Below are positions 1 through 8,252 of a stretch of DNA of 64,000 nucleotides, piece after piece. This DNA comes from Nioella sp965215655. Lineage in GTDB: Bacteria; Pseudomonadota; Alphaproteobacteria; Rhodobacterales; Rhodobacteraceae. Under the pieces are notes generated by a model. That model was given only the letters and a program-made list of their open reading frames with translations, ran no database searches and was not told the DNA's origin. Position 1 is the first letter of the stretch. Each line of letters starts with the position of its first letter. Both the position numbers and the translations under genes were made by a program. Location of the stretch: the NCBI RefSeq assembly GCF_965215655.1, contig NZ_OZ244111.1:186001-250000 (forward strand), in the 5' to 3' direction.

Positions 1-637
1 GATCGACCAGCGCACCGGTGCGGCGCGAGGGCAGGACGTTCACGAGGCCCGCTGGCACGCCCGCCTCTTCCAGCAGCGGCATCAGCGCCAGCATGGTCAG
101 GGGCGTTTCCGAGGCGGGCTTGATGATCACGCCACAACCGGCGGCAAGCGCGGGCGCGATTTTCCGGGTGCCCATGGCGGCGGGGTAGTTCCACGGCGTG
201 ACCAGCACTGCAAGGCCCGCAGGCTTGTGCTGCACGATGATCCGCGCGCCGGAGGCGGGGGCATGGGTGATCAGCCCGTCGGCGCGCACGGCCTCTTCCG
301 CGAACCAGCGAAAGAACTCGGCGGCATAGGTGGCTTCGCCCTTCGCATCCACGCCCGCCTTGCCGTTTTCCAGCGTGATCAGATTGGCGAAATAATCGAG
401 CCGCGCGGTCATCAGTTCCCACGCCTTGCGCAGCACCTCGGAGCGTTCGCGCGGGGTGCGCGCAGCCCAGTCCTTCATCGCGGCTTCGGCGCCATCGAGC
501 GCGGCATCGGCATCGGCGATTTCAGCGGAAGCGACGGAGGCCAGAACCTCCTCGGTCGCGGGGTTCAGAACGTCGAAACGGGCCTTGTCGGCACCTTCGC
601 GCCATTCGCCGTTGATATAGAGATCGGTGTGTTCCAT
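1..637 (-). CDS. Aldehyde dehydrogenase family protein (N-terminal part, cut by window edge)
   Basis: The visible 212 residues are the N-terminal cofactor-binding half of an NAD(P)-dependent aldehyde dehydrogenase of the succinate-semialdehyde dehydrogenase type. They include the opening LYINGEW, the TPWNYP motif and the PALAAGCGVIIKPASETP segment. The catalytic Glu and Cys lie beyond the left edge, so activity cannot be judged. It starts 17 bases after the lipoyl-protein gene and is probably the last visible gene of the leftward operon. An aldehyde dehydrogenase next to an E1/E2 complex suits an acetoin-like cleavage that releases an aldehyde; that role is inferred. Confidence 0.9.
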   Translation of the reverse strand, partial: MEHTDLYINGEWREGADKARFDVLNPATEEVLASVASAEIADADAALDGAEAAMKDWAARTPRERSEVLRKAWELMTARLDYFANLITLENGKAGVDAKGEATYAAEFFRWFAEEAVRADGLITHAPASGARIIVQHKPAGLAVLVTPWNYPAAMGTRKIAPALAAGCGVIIKPASETPLTMLALMPLLEEAGVPAGLVNVLPSRRTGALVD

Positions 638-654
638 GTCGGTCCTCGCGGGGG

Positions 655-1920
655 TCAGAGCAGATGGCGGAGCGGCTCGGCAAGCCGGCCGGCGAATCCG
701 CCGATGAGGGAAAGCGCTTGCGGGGTAGAGAGCTGCCCGGGCGCACATTCGAGCGTGATGGTCAGGGTGTCGCCCATGTCGGTCAGGGTCAACACCGGGG
801 TCGCTTCCGCCCCGAGATTGACCGAGGTGATGGGCGTCCCTGCAAGATCGCGGATGGTCAGGGCCGGTTCCGCATCCTCGGGCATCACGCGGGTCTGGCC
901 ATGGGTGTCGACGGCAATGGCCGCCAGCGGATCGCCAATGGACGCCGCGGCAAAGCGGGCCAGCAACGCGGCGCGGTCCACAGGTGCGCCGATGTCCTCA
1001 GTGGCCCATGCACAGAAATCCGCGAAAGCCTTGGCGGGAACCTCGGCTGTCAGGTGACGGCTGGCAGCGGCGGCTGTGGTCGGGGTGGGCTCGGCGGTCG
1101 CGTCGGGCAGGCTTCTCAGCACCTCCAGATCCGCGACATGGTAGGGCTGTGGATGCCCGACCGCGACCAGCCGTTGCAGGTCCAACCCTTCCTCCAGCGC
1201 GATCTTGCGGGCCTTGGGCGAGGCGAGGATTCGCCCCCCCGTGGCAACCGGCGCGGCAGCCTTTGCCACCGGTTCGGCGGCGGGTTTCGGGGCTGGCGCG
1301 GGTTTGGCCTGTTCGTTCACCGGGGCGGGGGTTGGTTGAGCGCCACCCGACCAGCTGCGGCTGACAGGGTTGGCCGGGGCCTCGGCAGAGATGATGGCGA
1401 TGACTTCGCCCACGGGCGCTGCCTCGCCCGCTTCGGCCAGAAGCGCCGCGACAAAGCCGTCATGGCCTGCCTCCACCTCCATCGTGGCCTTGTCGGTTTC
1501 CACCTCGAACAGGATATCACCAGAGGCCACGGCGTCGCCGGGGGCCTTGTGCCACGCGACGATCACGCCTTCGTCCTGCGCCATGCCAAGAGCGGGCATG
1601 ATGACGCCAGTGCCCTCGGACAGGTCGTCGCTGGCAGGGGCGTCGGCCGCCGGGGCAGGGGCCGCGGTGCCACTGCCCTCCGCCGTGTCCGAGATCAGCG
1701 CGATGACATTGCCCACCGGCACGTCGTCGCCATCGCCTGCGGTCACGTCTGTCAGGAACCCGTCCGCCGGAGATTCGACCTCCATCGTCGCCTTGTCGGT
1801 TTCCACCTCGAACAGCGCATCGCCCGCCTTGACCACGTCGCCAGCCTGTTTCAGCCAGCTCACGATCTTGCCGGTGTCCTGCGCCATCCCGAGGGCGGGC
1901 ATGATCACCTCATGCGGCAT
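655..1920 (-). CDS. Two-lipoyl-domain E2-like protein with degenerate acyltransferase domain
   Basis: This 421-residue protein resembles the E2 core of a 2-oxoacid or acetoin dehydrogenase complex. Two lipoyl domains occupy about residues 2-77 and 105-180, each with the lipoylation motif EVETDKATMEVE (Lys43 and Lys144). An Ala/Pro-rich linker leads to an E1/E3-binding domain at about 230-268 (ASPKARKIALEEG). The C-terminal part (about 285-421) is only about 137 residues, against about 220 in true E2 proteins. Where E2 has the HxxxDG active-site motif, this protein reads ECAPGQLS, so the catalytic His is absent. Its start overlaps the E1-beta end by 11 bases. It can carry and swing acyl groups, but canonical CoA transfer looks unlikely. 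Confidence 0.9.
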   Translation of the reverse strand: MPHEVIMPALGMAQDTGKIVSWLKQAGDVVKAGDALFEVETDKATMEVESPADGFLTDVTAGDGDDVPVGNVIALISDTAEGSGTAAPAPAADAPASDDLSEGTGVIMPALGMAQDEGVIVAWHKAPGDAVASGDILFEVETDKATMEVEAGHDGFVAALLAEAGEAAPVGEVIAIISAEAPANPVSRSWSGGAQPTPAPVNEQAKPAPAPKPAAEPVAKAAAPVATGGRILASPKARKIALEEGLDLQRLVAVGHPQPYHVADLEVLRSLPDATAEPTPTTAAAASRHLTAEVPAKAFADFCAWATEDIGAPVDRAALLARFAAASIGDPLAAIAVDTHGQTRVMPEDAEPALTIRDLAGTPITSVNLGAEATPVLTLTDMGDTLTITLECAPGQLSTPQALSLIGGFAGRLAEPLRHLL

Positions 1921-2905
1921 GGATCATCTCCCCGGACATGAGCTTGCGGGCGTTCTCGACCACCGCCTCGGGCGTCGGCACGGTGATGTCCTCCAGCGCG
2001 GGGCTGAAGGGCACCGGCACATCCATCGCCCCCATGCGCAGCACCGGTGCATCAAGGTGATAGAAGGCCTTTTCGTTGATCCGGCCCGCGATTTCGCCAG
2101 TGATGCCAAAGCTCTGGTGGCCTTCATCCACGACGATCACGCGGCTGGTCTTCTTGGCCGACTCGATCAGGGTTTTCTCGTCCAGCGGCACGATGGTGCG
2201 CGGGTCGATCACCTCGGCGCTGATGCCTTCGGCGGCCAGAATCTCGGCGGCCTTTTCACAGACCTGCACCATGGAAGACGTACCGATCAGGGTGATGTCC
2301 GTGCCTTCGCGCTTGATGTTCGCCTCGCCGAAGGGGATCAGGTATTCCTTTTCGGGGACCGGGGCCTTGTCGTTATACATCAGCTTGTCTTCGAAGATCA
2401 CGACCGGGTTGTTGTCGCGGATCGCGGTCTTCATCAGGCCCTTGGCCTCATAGGCCGAAGACGGCAGGGCCACTTTCAGGCCCGGAATATGGGCCACCAA
2501 AGCATGCAACGATTGCGAATGCTGCGCGGCGGACCGCCTTGTCGCGCCAAGGTTGGTGCGCAGAACCAGCGGCACGCTCAACTTGCCGCCTGACATATAG
2601 TGGGTCTTGGCGGCCTGATTGCAGAGCTGATCCATGATCAGGTAGATGAAATCGCCGAACATCAGATCCACCACGGGGCGGGACCCGGTCATGGCGGCGC
2701 CGACGGCCAGCCCCATGAAACCCGGCTCGGCGATCGGCGTGTCGACGACGCGCGCTGTGCCGAATTCCTCGACCAAGCCGGACAAAACCTTGAACGGCGT
2801 GCCCGCCTCGGCCACGTCCTCGCCGATGATGAAGACGGTGTCGTCGCGGCGCATTTCCTCGGCCAGCGCCTCGTTTACCGCCTGGGACAGGGTGATATTA
2901 CGCAT
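1910..2905 (-). CDS. Thiamine-diphosphate dehydrogenase E1 component, beta subunit (acetoin/2-oxoacid type)
   Basis: At 331 residues this matches the usual length of E1-beta (AcoB/PdhB type). It pairs with the alpha subunit encoded just upstream to form the alpha2beta2 decarboxylase. Family motifs are visible: the start MRNITLSQAVNEAL, FIIGEDVAEAGTPFK, DTPIAEPGFMGLAVGAAM and GATRRSAAQHSQSLHA, and the C-terminal transketolase domain with VIDPRTIVPLD and VVDEGHQSFG. It begins 12 bases after the alpha gene and overlaps the lipoyl-protein gene, so translation is probably coupled. Whether the substrate is pyruvate, acetoin or another ketol/2-oxoacid cannot be read from the sequence. Confidence 0.95.
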   Translation of the reverse strand: MRNITLSQAVNEALAEEMRRDDTVFIIGEDVAEAGTPFKVLSGLVEEFGTARVVDTPIAEPGFMGLAVGAAMTGSRPVVDLMFGDFIYLIMDQLCNQAAKTHYMSGGKLSVPLVLRTNLGATRRSAAQHSQSLHALVAHIPGLKVALPSSAYEAKGLMKTAIRDNNPVVIFEDKLMYNDKAPVPEKEYLIPFGEANIKREGTDITLIGTSSMVQVCEKAAEILAAEGISAEVIDPRTIVPLDEKTLIESAKKTSRVIVVDEGHQSFGITGEIAGRINEKAFYHLDAPVLRMGAMDVPVPFSPALEDITVPTPEAVVENARKLMSGEMIHAA

Positions 2906-2917
2906 GTGTCTTTCTCC

Positions 2918-3925
2918 TCAGGCCGTATCGCGCGCAAGCGCGTGTTCAATGTCGGTGTAGACATGCATGTCCACCTCGGAGACGTCCGGGTATTTGGCGT
3001 TCAGCGCGTATTCAACGGCGTCCGCCGCGTCCCGCTTGATCTCTGCGGTCATCGCATCGAGATCCTCTTCGCTGGCGATGCCCTCCTCGACCAGCCAGGA
3101 GCGGAAGCGGATGATCGGATCGCGGTTTTCCTTCCAGTCCTTCTCTTCTTCCTTGGACCGGTAGTATTCGCGGTTGATGTCGCCCACATGGTGCCCGTGA
3201 TAGCGATAGGTCATCAGTTCCATGAAGAACGGGCCTTCGCCCTTGCGGGCACGATCGACGAGCTTCTGGGTCAGGGCATTGACGGCGAGAACGTCCTGCC
3301 CGTCCACCTGATGCGCCTCGATGCCGAAGGCCTCGGCCCGTGCGGTGATGGAGCCGGCAGCGATCTCGTCGGTTCTGGTATACTCGGAATAGCCGTTGTT
3401 TTCACAGGCATAGATGACCGGAAGGTTCCATAGCGCGGCCATGTTCATGACCTCGTACATCAGCCCCTGCGCCGTGGCGCCGTCGCCAAAGAAACAGACG
3501 GTCACATCGTCTTTGCCGAGCAGTTTGGCAGAGAAGGCCGCGCCCGTGGCGATGCCCATGGAGCCGCCGACAATGGCATTGGCCCCGAGATTGCCGTTGG
3601 ACTGGTCGGCGATATGCATCGAGCCGCCCTTGCCCCGGCAATAGCCCTCTTCCTTGCCCAGAAGTTCGCAGAACATCTCCTTGAACTCAGCGCCCTTGGC
3701 CACGCAATGGCCGTGGCCCCGGTGGGTCGAGGTGATCTTGTCGGTAACCTTCAGCGCTTCGCAGATGCCCACGGCGACGGCTTCCTCGCCAGAATACATG
3801 TGGGTAAGGCCCGGCATCTTGGCTGACAGGTAGAGTTGGTTGGCATTGTCCTCGAAGGTCCGGATACGCACCATCTGGCGGTACATCGTCAGGTAGTCTT
3901 CGGTATTTGTTTTCGATTTGGCCAT
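2918..3925 (-). CDS. Thiamine-diphosphate dehydrogenase E1 component, alpha subunit (acetoin/2-oxoacid type)
   Basis: This 335-residue protein has the alpha-subunit layout of acetoin or pyruvate dehydrogenase E1. The thiamine-diphosphate motif runs from GDGATAQG to ENNGYSE, and GGSMHIAD and LGANAIVGGSMGIATGAA precede it. RYHGHHVGDI is the conserved substrate-channel/phosphorylation-loop region. The operon context (beta subunit, lipoyl protein, aldehyde dehydrogenase; no E3 in view) resembles acoABC more than a housekeeping pyruvate dehydrogenase. The stem-loop at 3982-4008 separates it from the M24 gene and may set relative expression. Confidence 0.95.
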   Translation of the reverse strand: MAKSKTNTEDYLTMYRQMVRIRTFEDNANQLYLSAKMPGLTHMYSGEEAVAVGICEALKVTDKITSTHRGHGHCVAKGAEFKEMFCELLGKEEGYCRGKGGSMHIADQSNGNLGANAIVGGSMGIATGAAFSAKLLGKDDVTVCFFGDGATAQGLMYEVMNMAALWNLPVIYACENNGYSEYTRTDEIAAGSITARAEAFGIEAHQVDGQDVLAVNALTQKLVDRARKGEGPFFMELMTYRYHGHHVGDINREYYRSKEEEKDWKENRDPIIRFRSWLVEEGIASEEDLDAMTAEIKRDAADAVEYALNAKYPDVSEVDMHVYTDIEHALARDTA

Positions 3926-3981
3926 AGCGGGCTTCCCCCTTGAACGGGCGCCGGGCGCACGGCCCGGCCTGCATCGTGGCA

Positions 3982-4008
3982 GGTGGCCGGGTTTTTCACC
4001 CGGCCACC
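3982..4008 (-). promoter_or_regulatory. Strong intercistronic stem-loop
   Basis: A perfect 10-base inverted repeat (GGTGGCCGGG / CCCGGCCACC) with a 7-base loop lies just after the M24 stop codon and before E1-alpha. On the minus strand no T-run follows it, so it looks like an attenuator, processing site or mRNA stabiliser inside the operon rather than a complete intrinsic terminator. Confidence 0.6.
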
Positions 4009-4012
4009 CGTC

Positions 4013-5323
4013 TCAATAACGGTTGGCGATCGGCAGTTCTTCGGCCGGGAAGAGGCTGATCACCTCGCAACCGGTCTCGGTCACCACCACTTCTTCCTCG
4101 ATCCGCGCCGCCGAATATCCGTCCGTCGCCGGGCAGTAGGTTTCCAGCGCGAAGACCATGCCGGTCTTGATCTCCATCGGGTGGTCCATGCTGACCGCGC
4201 GGGAGATGATCGGGCGTTCGTGCAGCGCGAGGCCAAGGCCATGGCCGAATTGCAGGCCGAAAGCGGCGTCTTCGTTGGGGAAGCCGAGGCTTTCCGCGGT
4301 CGGCCAGACTGCGGCCACCTTGTCGGTGGTCACGCCCGGTTTAATCATCGCGATGGAGGCGTCGATCCATTCCCGCGCCTTCACATAGGCGTCGTTCTGG
4401 GACGGTGTCGCGCGGCCGACGTTGAAGGTCCGGTAATAGCAGGTCCGATAGCCCTGATAGGACTGGAGAATATCAAAGAATGCCTGGTCGCCGGGGCGGA
4501 TCAGACGGTCGGTGAAGTTATGCGGATGCGGGTTGCAGCGTTCGCCGGAAATGGCATTGATCGCCTCAACATCGTCCGAGCCCATTTCGTAGAGCAGCTT
4601 GTTGGACATGGCGACGATGTCATTCTCGCGCACGCCGGGTTTCAGCTCTTCATAGATCATGTGGTAGACGCCATCGACCATGGAGGCCGCCTGCGTCAGA
4701 AGCTGGATTTCATCCCAGTTCTTGATCTCGCGCGCCGCCAGCATGATCTGCTGACCATCAACCACGTGAATGCCTTCTTCCTGCAGGGCGTGGAACATGG
4801 CAGTTTCCGCATAGTCCACGCCCACGGGCATATCGGCCATGCCCGCATCCTTGATCAGCTGCGCGATCATCTTGGCATATTTCTTCATTAGGCCGAATTC
4901 CGGCGGGATCGTGCCGCGCATGCCGACGACGCCGGCCAGGCAGTGATCGGGCTCCAGCCAATCCGAATAGCGCTTGTGATGCACCGCCGCCGAACCGAAA
5001 TCCCAGACATAGGGGCTGTCATCGCCGGTCAGCAGGCAGAAGCGGCACATCTTGTCCCGTTCCCATTCACCGATCTTGGTCGCGGATACGTAGCGGATGT
5101 TGTTCACATCGAACAGCAGCAGCGATCCGGCGGGGGAATTCTGCAAGCTCTGCCGCGTGCGGGCCAGACGGTAGCGGCGCAGGCGGTCATGGTCGACCCG
5201 CTTTTCGAAATCGACCGAGGTGTGACCCCAAGCCGGGATCTTGTCACGCCATTCCCAGTTGGTTTCAAGATCCTGCGGGGTGAGCAGGTTTGGCATGAGT
5301 GCATTGCCGGGGCGTTCTGACAT
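4013..5323 (-). CDS. M24 family metallopeptidase-like protein with altered metal site
   Basis: This 436-residue protein has the creatinase N-domain plus pita-bread M24 fold. Most family landmarks are present: Asp284, His361 in GHGLGLALHERP, Glu394 in FALETYCP and Glu409/410 in ARIEEEVVVTE. The second metal aspartate of the SD-x-TRT motif is replaced: the segment reads GYRTCYYRT, with Cys295 at that position. A simple Xaa-Pro peptidase role is therefore doubtful; the family also contains creatinases and the DMSP lyase DddP. It does not look like DddP, whose sequence around the metal site differs. An AAAGGAG ribosome-binding site supports the start. It lies in the catabolic operon between an SDR and E1-alpha. 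Confidence 0.85.
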   Translation of the reverse strand: MSERPGNALMPNLLTPQDLETNWEWRDKIPAWGHTSVDFEKRVDHDRLRRYRLARTRQSLQNSPAGSLLLFDVNNIRYVSATKIGEWERDKMCRFCLLTGDDSPYVWDFGSAAVHHKRYSDWLEPDHCLAGVVGMRGTIPPEFGLMKKYAKMIAQLIKDAGMADMPVGVDYAETAMFHALQEEGIHVVDGQQIMLAAREIKNWDEIQLLTQAASMVDGVYHMIYEELKPGVRENDIVAMSNKLLYEMGSDDVEAINAISGERCNPHPHNFTDRLIRPGDQAFFDILQSYQGYRTCYYRTFNVGRATPSQNDAYVKAREWIDASIAMIKPGVTTDKVAAVWPTAESLGFPNEDAAFGLQFGHGLGLALHERPIISRAVSMDHPMEIKTGMVFALETYCPATDGYSAARIEEEVVVTETGCEVISLFPAEELPIANRY

Positions 5324-5337
5324 CGGAAACTCCTTTC

Positions 5338-5357
5338 GGGTGCGGCCATGCGCACCC
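5338..5357 (-). promoter_or_regulatory. Short intercistronic hairpin
   Basis: A 7-base stem (GGGTGCG / CGCACCC) with a 6-base loop lies in the 66-base gap between the SDR and M24 genes, just upstream of the M24 ribosome-binding site. It may modulate translation of the M24 gene or mark an RNA-processing point. There is no T-tract. Confidence 0.35.
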
Positions 5358-5389
5358 GGTTTGTTGCTGAAAGGTGTGGTGTTGCGGGC

Positions 5390-6199
5390 CTATTTCGTGA
5401 CCCAGCCACCATCGATCGAGATCATCTGGCCGGTCATGTAGTCGCTGTCGTTGGACGCGAGGAACGATGCGGTGCCGGTGATGTCATCGGGATAGGAGAC
5501 GCGCTTGATCACAAGGTTGTTCTCGACGATGTCGTCATAGGCCTGACCGGCGCGTTCCTTGAAGCCGATCTCGACCAGGTCCTTGTCGAGCTGTTCCCAA
5601 AGCGGCGTCACAACCACGCCCGGCGCATAGCCGTTCACGGTGATGTTGTGCTCGGCCAGACCAAGCGCGCCGCATTCGGTCAGCGCAAGGCAGCCATATT
5701 TGGAGGTGCAGTAGACGGTCACGTCCACCAGCGGCTTGCGCGAGGCGATACTGCCCACGTTGATGATCTTGTAAGGGTGATCTTCCATCGGGCCCTGGGC
5801 GATCATCTGGCGGGCGGCTTCCTGCATGCCCAGCCACATGGCCTTGGTGTTGACGGTCATGATCATGTCCCAGTTGTCTTCATCGATATCCATGAAGAAC
5901 CGGGGCTTGTTGAGGCCCGCGTTGAACAGTGCCACGTTGATGCTGCCAAAGGCCTCGACACAGGCGGCCACGGCGGCTGCGTTGTCCTCGCGCTTTGTGA
6001 CGTCCATCTTGACCGCAATCGCCTTGCCGTTGCCGGCCGCGTTGATCCTGTCGGCAACCTTCTGCGCTTCGTCGAGATCAAGGTCACCGAGGCACACATT
6101 GGCACCCTGTGCCGCGAAGGCCTCTGCGTTGCCTGCGCCCATGCCGCGCGCGGCGCCGGTGATCAGGATATTCTTGCCGTTGAGTCGATTGGGGTCCAT
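5390..6199 (-). CDS. SDR family oxidoreductase (first of two related SDRs in the island)
   Basis: A classical 269-residue short-chain dehydrogenase. It has the Rossmann motif TGAARGMG, catalytic Ser in NVGSIAS, the YCTSK active-site Tyr/Lys, and the C-terminal DYMTGQMISIDGG. The usual NNAG motif reads FNAG, a substitution at a structural Asn. The start at 6199 is preferred because AGAGGAGG stands 7 bases upstream. The reading frame extends upstream, but the extra residues are not SDR-like. It follows the regulator gene by 13 bases. It closely resembles the SDR at 9323-10120, including shared GLNKP/GVNKP, GMQEAARQMIAQG and LVEIG segments, so the two probably handle related polyol or keto substrates. 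Confidence 0.92.
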   Translation of the reverse strand: MDPNRLNGKNILITGAARGMGAGNAEAFAAQGANVCLGDLDLDEAQKVADRINAAGNGKAIAVKMDVTKREDNAAAVAACVEAFGSINVALFNAGLNKPRFFMDIDEDNWDMIMTVNTKAMWLGMQEAARQMIAQGPMEDHPYKIINVGSIASRKPLVDVTVYCTSKYGCLALTECGALGLAEHNITVNGYAPGVVVTPLWEQLDKDLVEIGFKERAGQAYDDIVENNLVIKRVSYPDDITGTASFLASNDSDYMTGQMISIDGGWVTK

Positions 6200-6212
6200 T
6201 GGGGTTCCTCCT

Positions 6213-8039
6213 CTAATCCCTGTGTTGTCGCATGACCTGTTCGGCGCGGGACTGAACCCGTGCCAGGGTCTCGCGCGGGGCTGAGACACCCCGCAGCATG
6301 TCGTGAAGCTCCTCTCCGCAGATCGCGATCAACTGGTTGATCTGCGGGACCGGCGGGCGGGGCCAGAATTGCAGTTCGTCATGCCAGGACATGGCATCGA
6401 CGGCCTCGAAGATGGGCGATAGCTGGCGTACGTCGGGATCCGCGCCGACCGAGTAGCGGGGCGCTGTGCGGCTGCCATGCTGGACATAAAGCTTCTGCGC
6501 CTCGGGCGAGGTGAAGGCGACAAGCGCCTTGGCCGCCTCTCGCTTCCTCTCATCCGGCAGGTTCGATGGAATGCACAGAACATAGCCGCCCACGGGCGCG
6601 ATCGGGTGGCCGGACGGACCGGCGGGGTGCGGCAGGTAGCCGGTGTTGCCATTGGCGGGCGATTTCTCGTCCAGCTCGAAATAGGGGGCCAGCAGGGTAT
6701 AGCCGTAGGCCATGGCGATCTTGCCCGCCGCATAGGGGCGGACGCGTTCGTACCACGACATCGACAGGATATCGGGCGGCGAGAATTCCAGCAGCGCCAT
6801 CAGGTAGTCGGCCGCCTCCAGCGCACGCGGCGTGTCGATGCTTGGCACCAGGTCGTCGCGGTTTAGGCGACCCGCGTCGAAGCCCCCCGCGATTTCCGCA
6901 AGATTCAGGATCGGCTGGCCGAAATCGGCGCAGGTCATCATGAATGTATGGCCAAGCGCGGTGCCGCGCGCGGCGTTCCATGCGATGCCGTAGCGGCCCT
7001 TTCGCGGCTCGTGAAAGGTCTTGGCGGCCTCCAGAACGGCGCCTGTGGTCCGTGGCGGTTCGAGCCCGGCCTCGGCGAACCAGTCCTTGCGGTAGAACAT
7101 CAGTTCGGGCGTGGTCTGGCTTGGTACGCCATAGGGCTGGCCCGCCCAATGCGCCGCTTGCCAGCCCGCGGTATGGAAGTCGCCCGGATCGAGCGACTCG
7201 ATATCCAGTATGTCGGTTAGCGGTGTCAGCAGGCCCTTGGACACGAATTCACCGATCCAGGGCAGGTCCACGGCGATGATGTCATAGCGGCTGGCCGGAC
7301 GTTCGCCGTTGCGCAATGCTTCTTCATGCAGCCGGTCGATGGAAAAGGCCCGTTGGCTGATCTTGGTGCCGACGACCTGCTCGAACTGGCGCTTGAGGCT
7401 TTCCATCACCATGAAGGTGGGATCGCCATGAACGAGGATGCGCAGGCCGCCGCTCAGCGAAAGCGGCTCTGGCAGAACCTTGGGCGGCTGGATCGAACGG
7501 CCAATCTGGTAAGAGCCGCCGAAATAATACTCCGCCTCGGACCGGGAGCTGCCACCTTCGCCAACATGCTTCTTCGCCATGCGCAGCAGCCGGTCCGCCA
7601 ATTGCCCCCAGTTCTGCATGAGCAAGGCACTGGGATGGAGAGAAAAGCTCTTGCCGGTCTTGGTGCGCGGGCGGGTTTCGATCAGCCCGGCCTCTTGCAG
7701 TTCTGCCAGTTTGCGCCGCGCGGTGGCATAAGGCACGGCAGAGGCCGCGATCACCGAGGACGCAGTGCTTATCCGGCCCTCCAGGTGGTTCTTCACAAGG
7801 TGAAGCGCCATGTTGAGATGCGGATTGGGCGAAGCAACATCCAGCATGGACTCGATCTCGGAGGAAAAATCCTCTATCAGATCAATGACCTGCAACATAT
7901 CCGACGAGACATAGGGCGGCTTGCCGGGGGTCACCGGACTGCCACCTAGCAAATATTCGTTTTGAATATTTTTCATGTCCCTGTCGTCTTCGGATATATG
8001 TGCTGCGGGTCTGCCCACGGGGGGATTCGGCTGTCGCAT
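6213..8039 (-). CDS. Transcriptional regulator: winged helix fused to ABC solute-binding (type 1) domain
   Basis: This 608-residue protein starts with a hydrophilic leader. A winged-helix DNA-binding domain follows at about 72-140 (AVPYATARRKLAELQEAGLI reads as a recognition helix and wing). A full extracellular-solute-binding-protein fold of the family 1 type fills about 198-600 (GLRILVHGDP, YGVPSQTTPELMFYRKDWF, APVGGYVLCIPSN). No signal peptide is visible, so the binding domain should sense ligand in the cytoplasm. The start at 8039 has a GAGG ribosome-binding site 6 bases away; an ATG at 7976 is the alternative. It is the first gene of the leftward catabolic operon and faces the ABC transporter operon, which fits local control. 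Confidence 0.85.
   Translation of the reverse strand: MRQPNPPVGRPAAHISEDDRDMKNIQNEYLLGGSPVTPGKPPYVSSDMLQVIDLIEDFSSEIESMLDVASPNPHLNMALHLVKNHLEGRISTASSVIAASAVPYATARRKLAELQEAGLIETRPRTKTGKSFSLHPSALLMQNWGQLADRLLRMAKKHVGEGGSSRSEAEYYFGGSYQIGRSIQPPKVLPEPLSLSGGLRILVHGDPTFMVMESLKRQFEQVVGTKISQRAFSIDRLHEEALRNGERPASRYDIIAVDLPWIGEFVSKGLLTPLTDILDIESLDPGDFHTAGWQAAHWAGQPYGVPSQTTPELMFYRKDWFAEAGLEPPRTTGAVLEAAKTFHEPRKGRYGIAWNAARGTALGHTFMMTCADFGQPILNLAEIAGGFDAGRLNRDDLVPSIDTPRALEAADYLMALLEFSPPDILSMSWYERVRPYAAGKIAMAYGYTLLAPYFELDEKSPANGNTGYLPHPAGPSGHPIAPVGGYVLCIPSNLPDERKREAAKALVAFTSPEAQKLYVQHGSRTAPRYSVGADPDVRQLSPIFEAVDAMSWHDELQFWPRPPVPQINQLIAICGEELHDMLRGVSAPRETLARVQSRAEQVMRQHRD
7951..7971. promoter_or_regulatory. 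AT-rich palindrome near the start of the regulator gene
   Basis: A perfect 8-base inverted repeat, AAATATTC / GAATATTT, with a 5-base spacer, stands out in GC-rich surroundings. It lies inside the 5' part of the regulator reading frame if the 8039 start is right, or just after the start codon if the ATG at 7976 is used. It could be an autoregulatory operator or an mRNA hairpin; this is inference. Confidence 0.4.
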
Positions 8040-8252
8040 GTCTCGCCTCAGTTGCTTTTGACGGATTGGGAAGGCCGCAAGAACAGCACAGATATCCGTT
8101 TTGAACAACAAAATGTTCGAAATGAACAAATCCAATGCGGACCAGAAAGCCAAAAAACGCGACCAATGCGTCATTCGGCAGCCCGAGGGTGATTCCCTCT
8201 GGACGGGCGGCCGGGGACATCGAGATTTGAGTCATCTAAGGGAGGAACCAGG
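8040..8252. promoter_or_regulatory. Divergent promoter region with GAACA/TGTTC half-sites
   Basis: The 213-base gap between the regulator and the binding-protein gene must hold both divergent promoters. It contains three ordered half-sites: GAACA (8103-8107), TGTTC (8114-8118) and GAACA (8124-8128), in a locally AT-rich patch. The first pair is inverted and the outer pair is direct. These are plausible binding sites for the fused regulator. I could not fix -35/-10 boxes with confidence. GGGAGG precedes the ATG at 8253. Confidence 0.45.

Noticed and set aside
664..1941. A 425-codon plus-strand open frame
   Set aside because: It mirrors the lipoyl-protein gene; the Gly/Arg/His-rich translation repeats because the two lipoyl domains repeat.
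4013..5323. M24 protein as the DMSP lyase DddP
   Set aside because: The metal-site region (ILQSYQGYRTCYYRT) and the rest of the chain do not match the DddP pattern as I remember it; the resemblance is only at the fold level.
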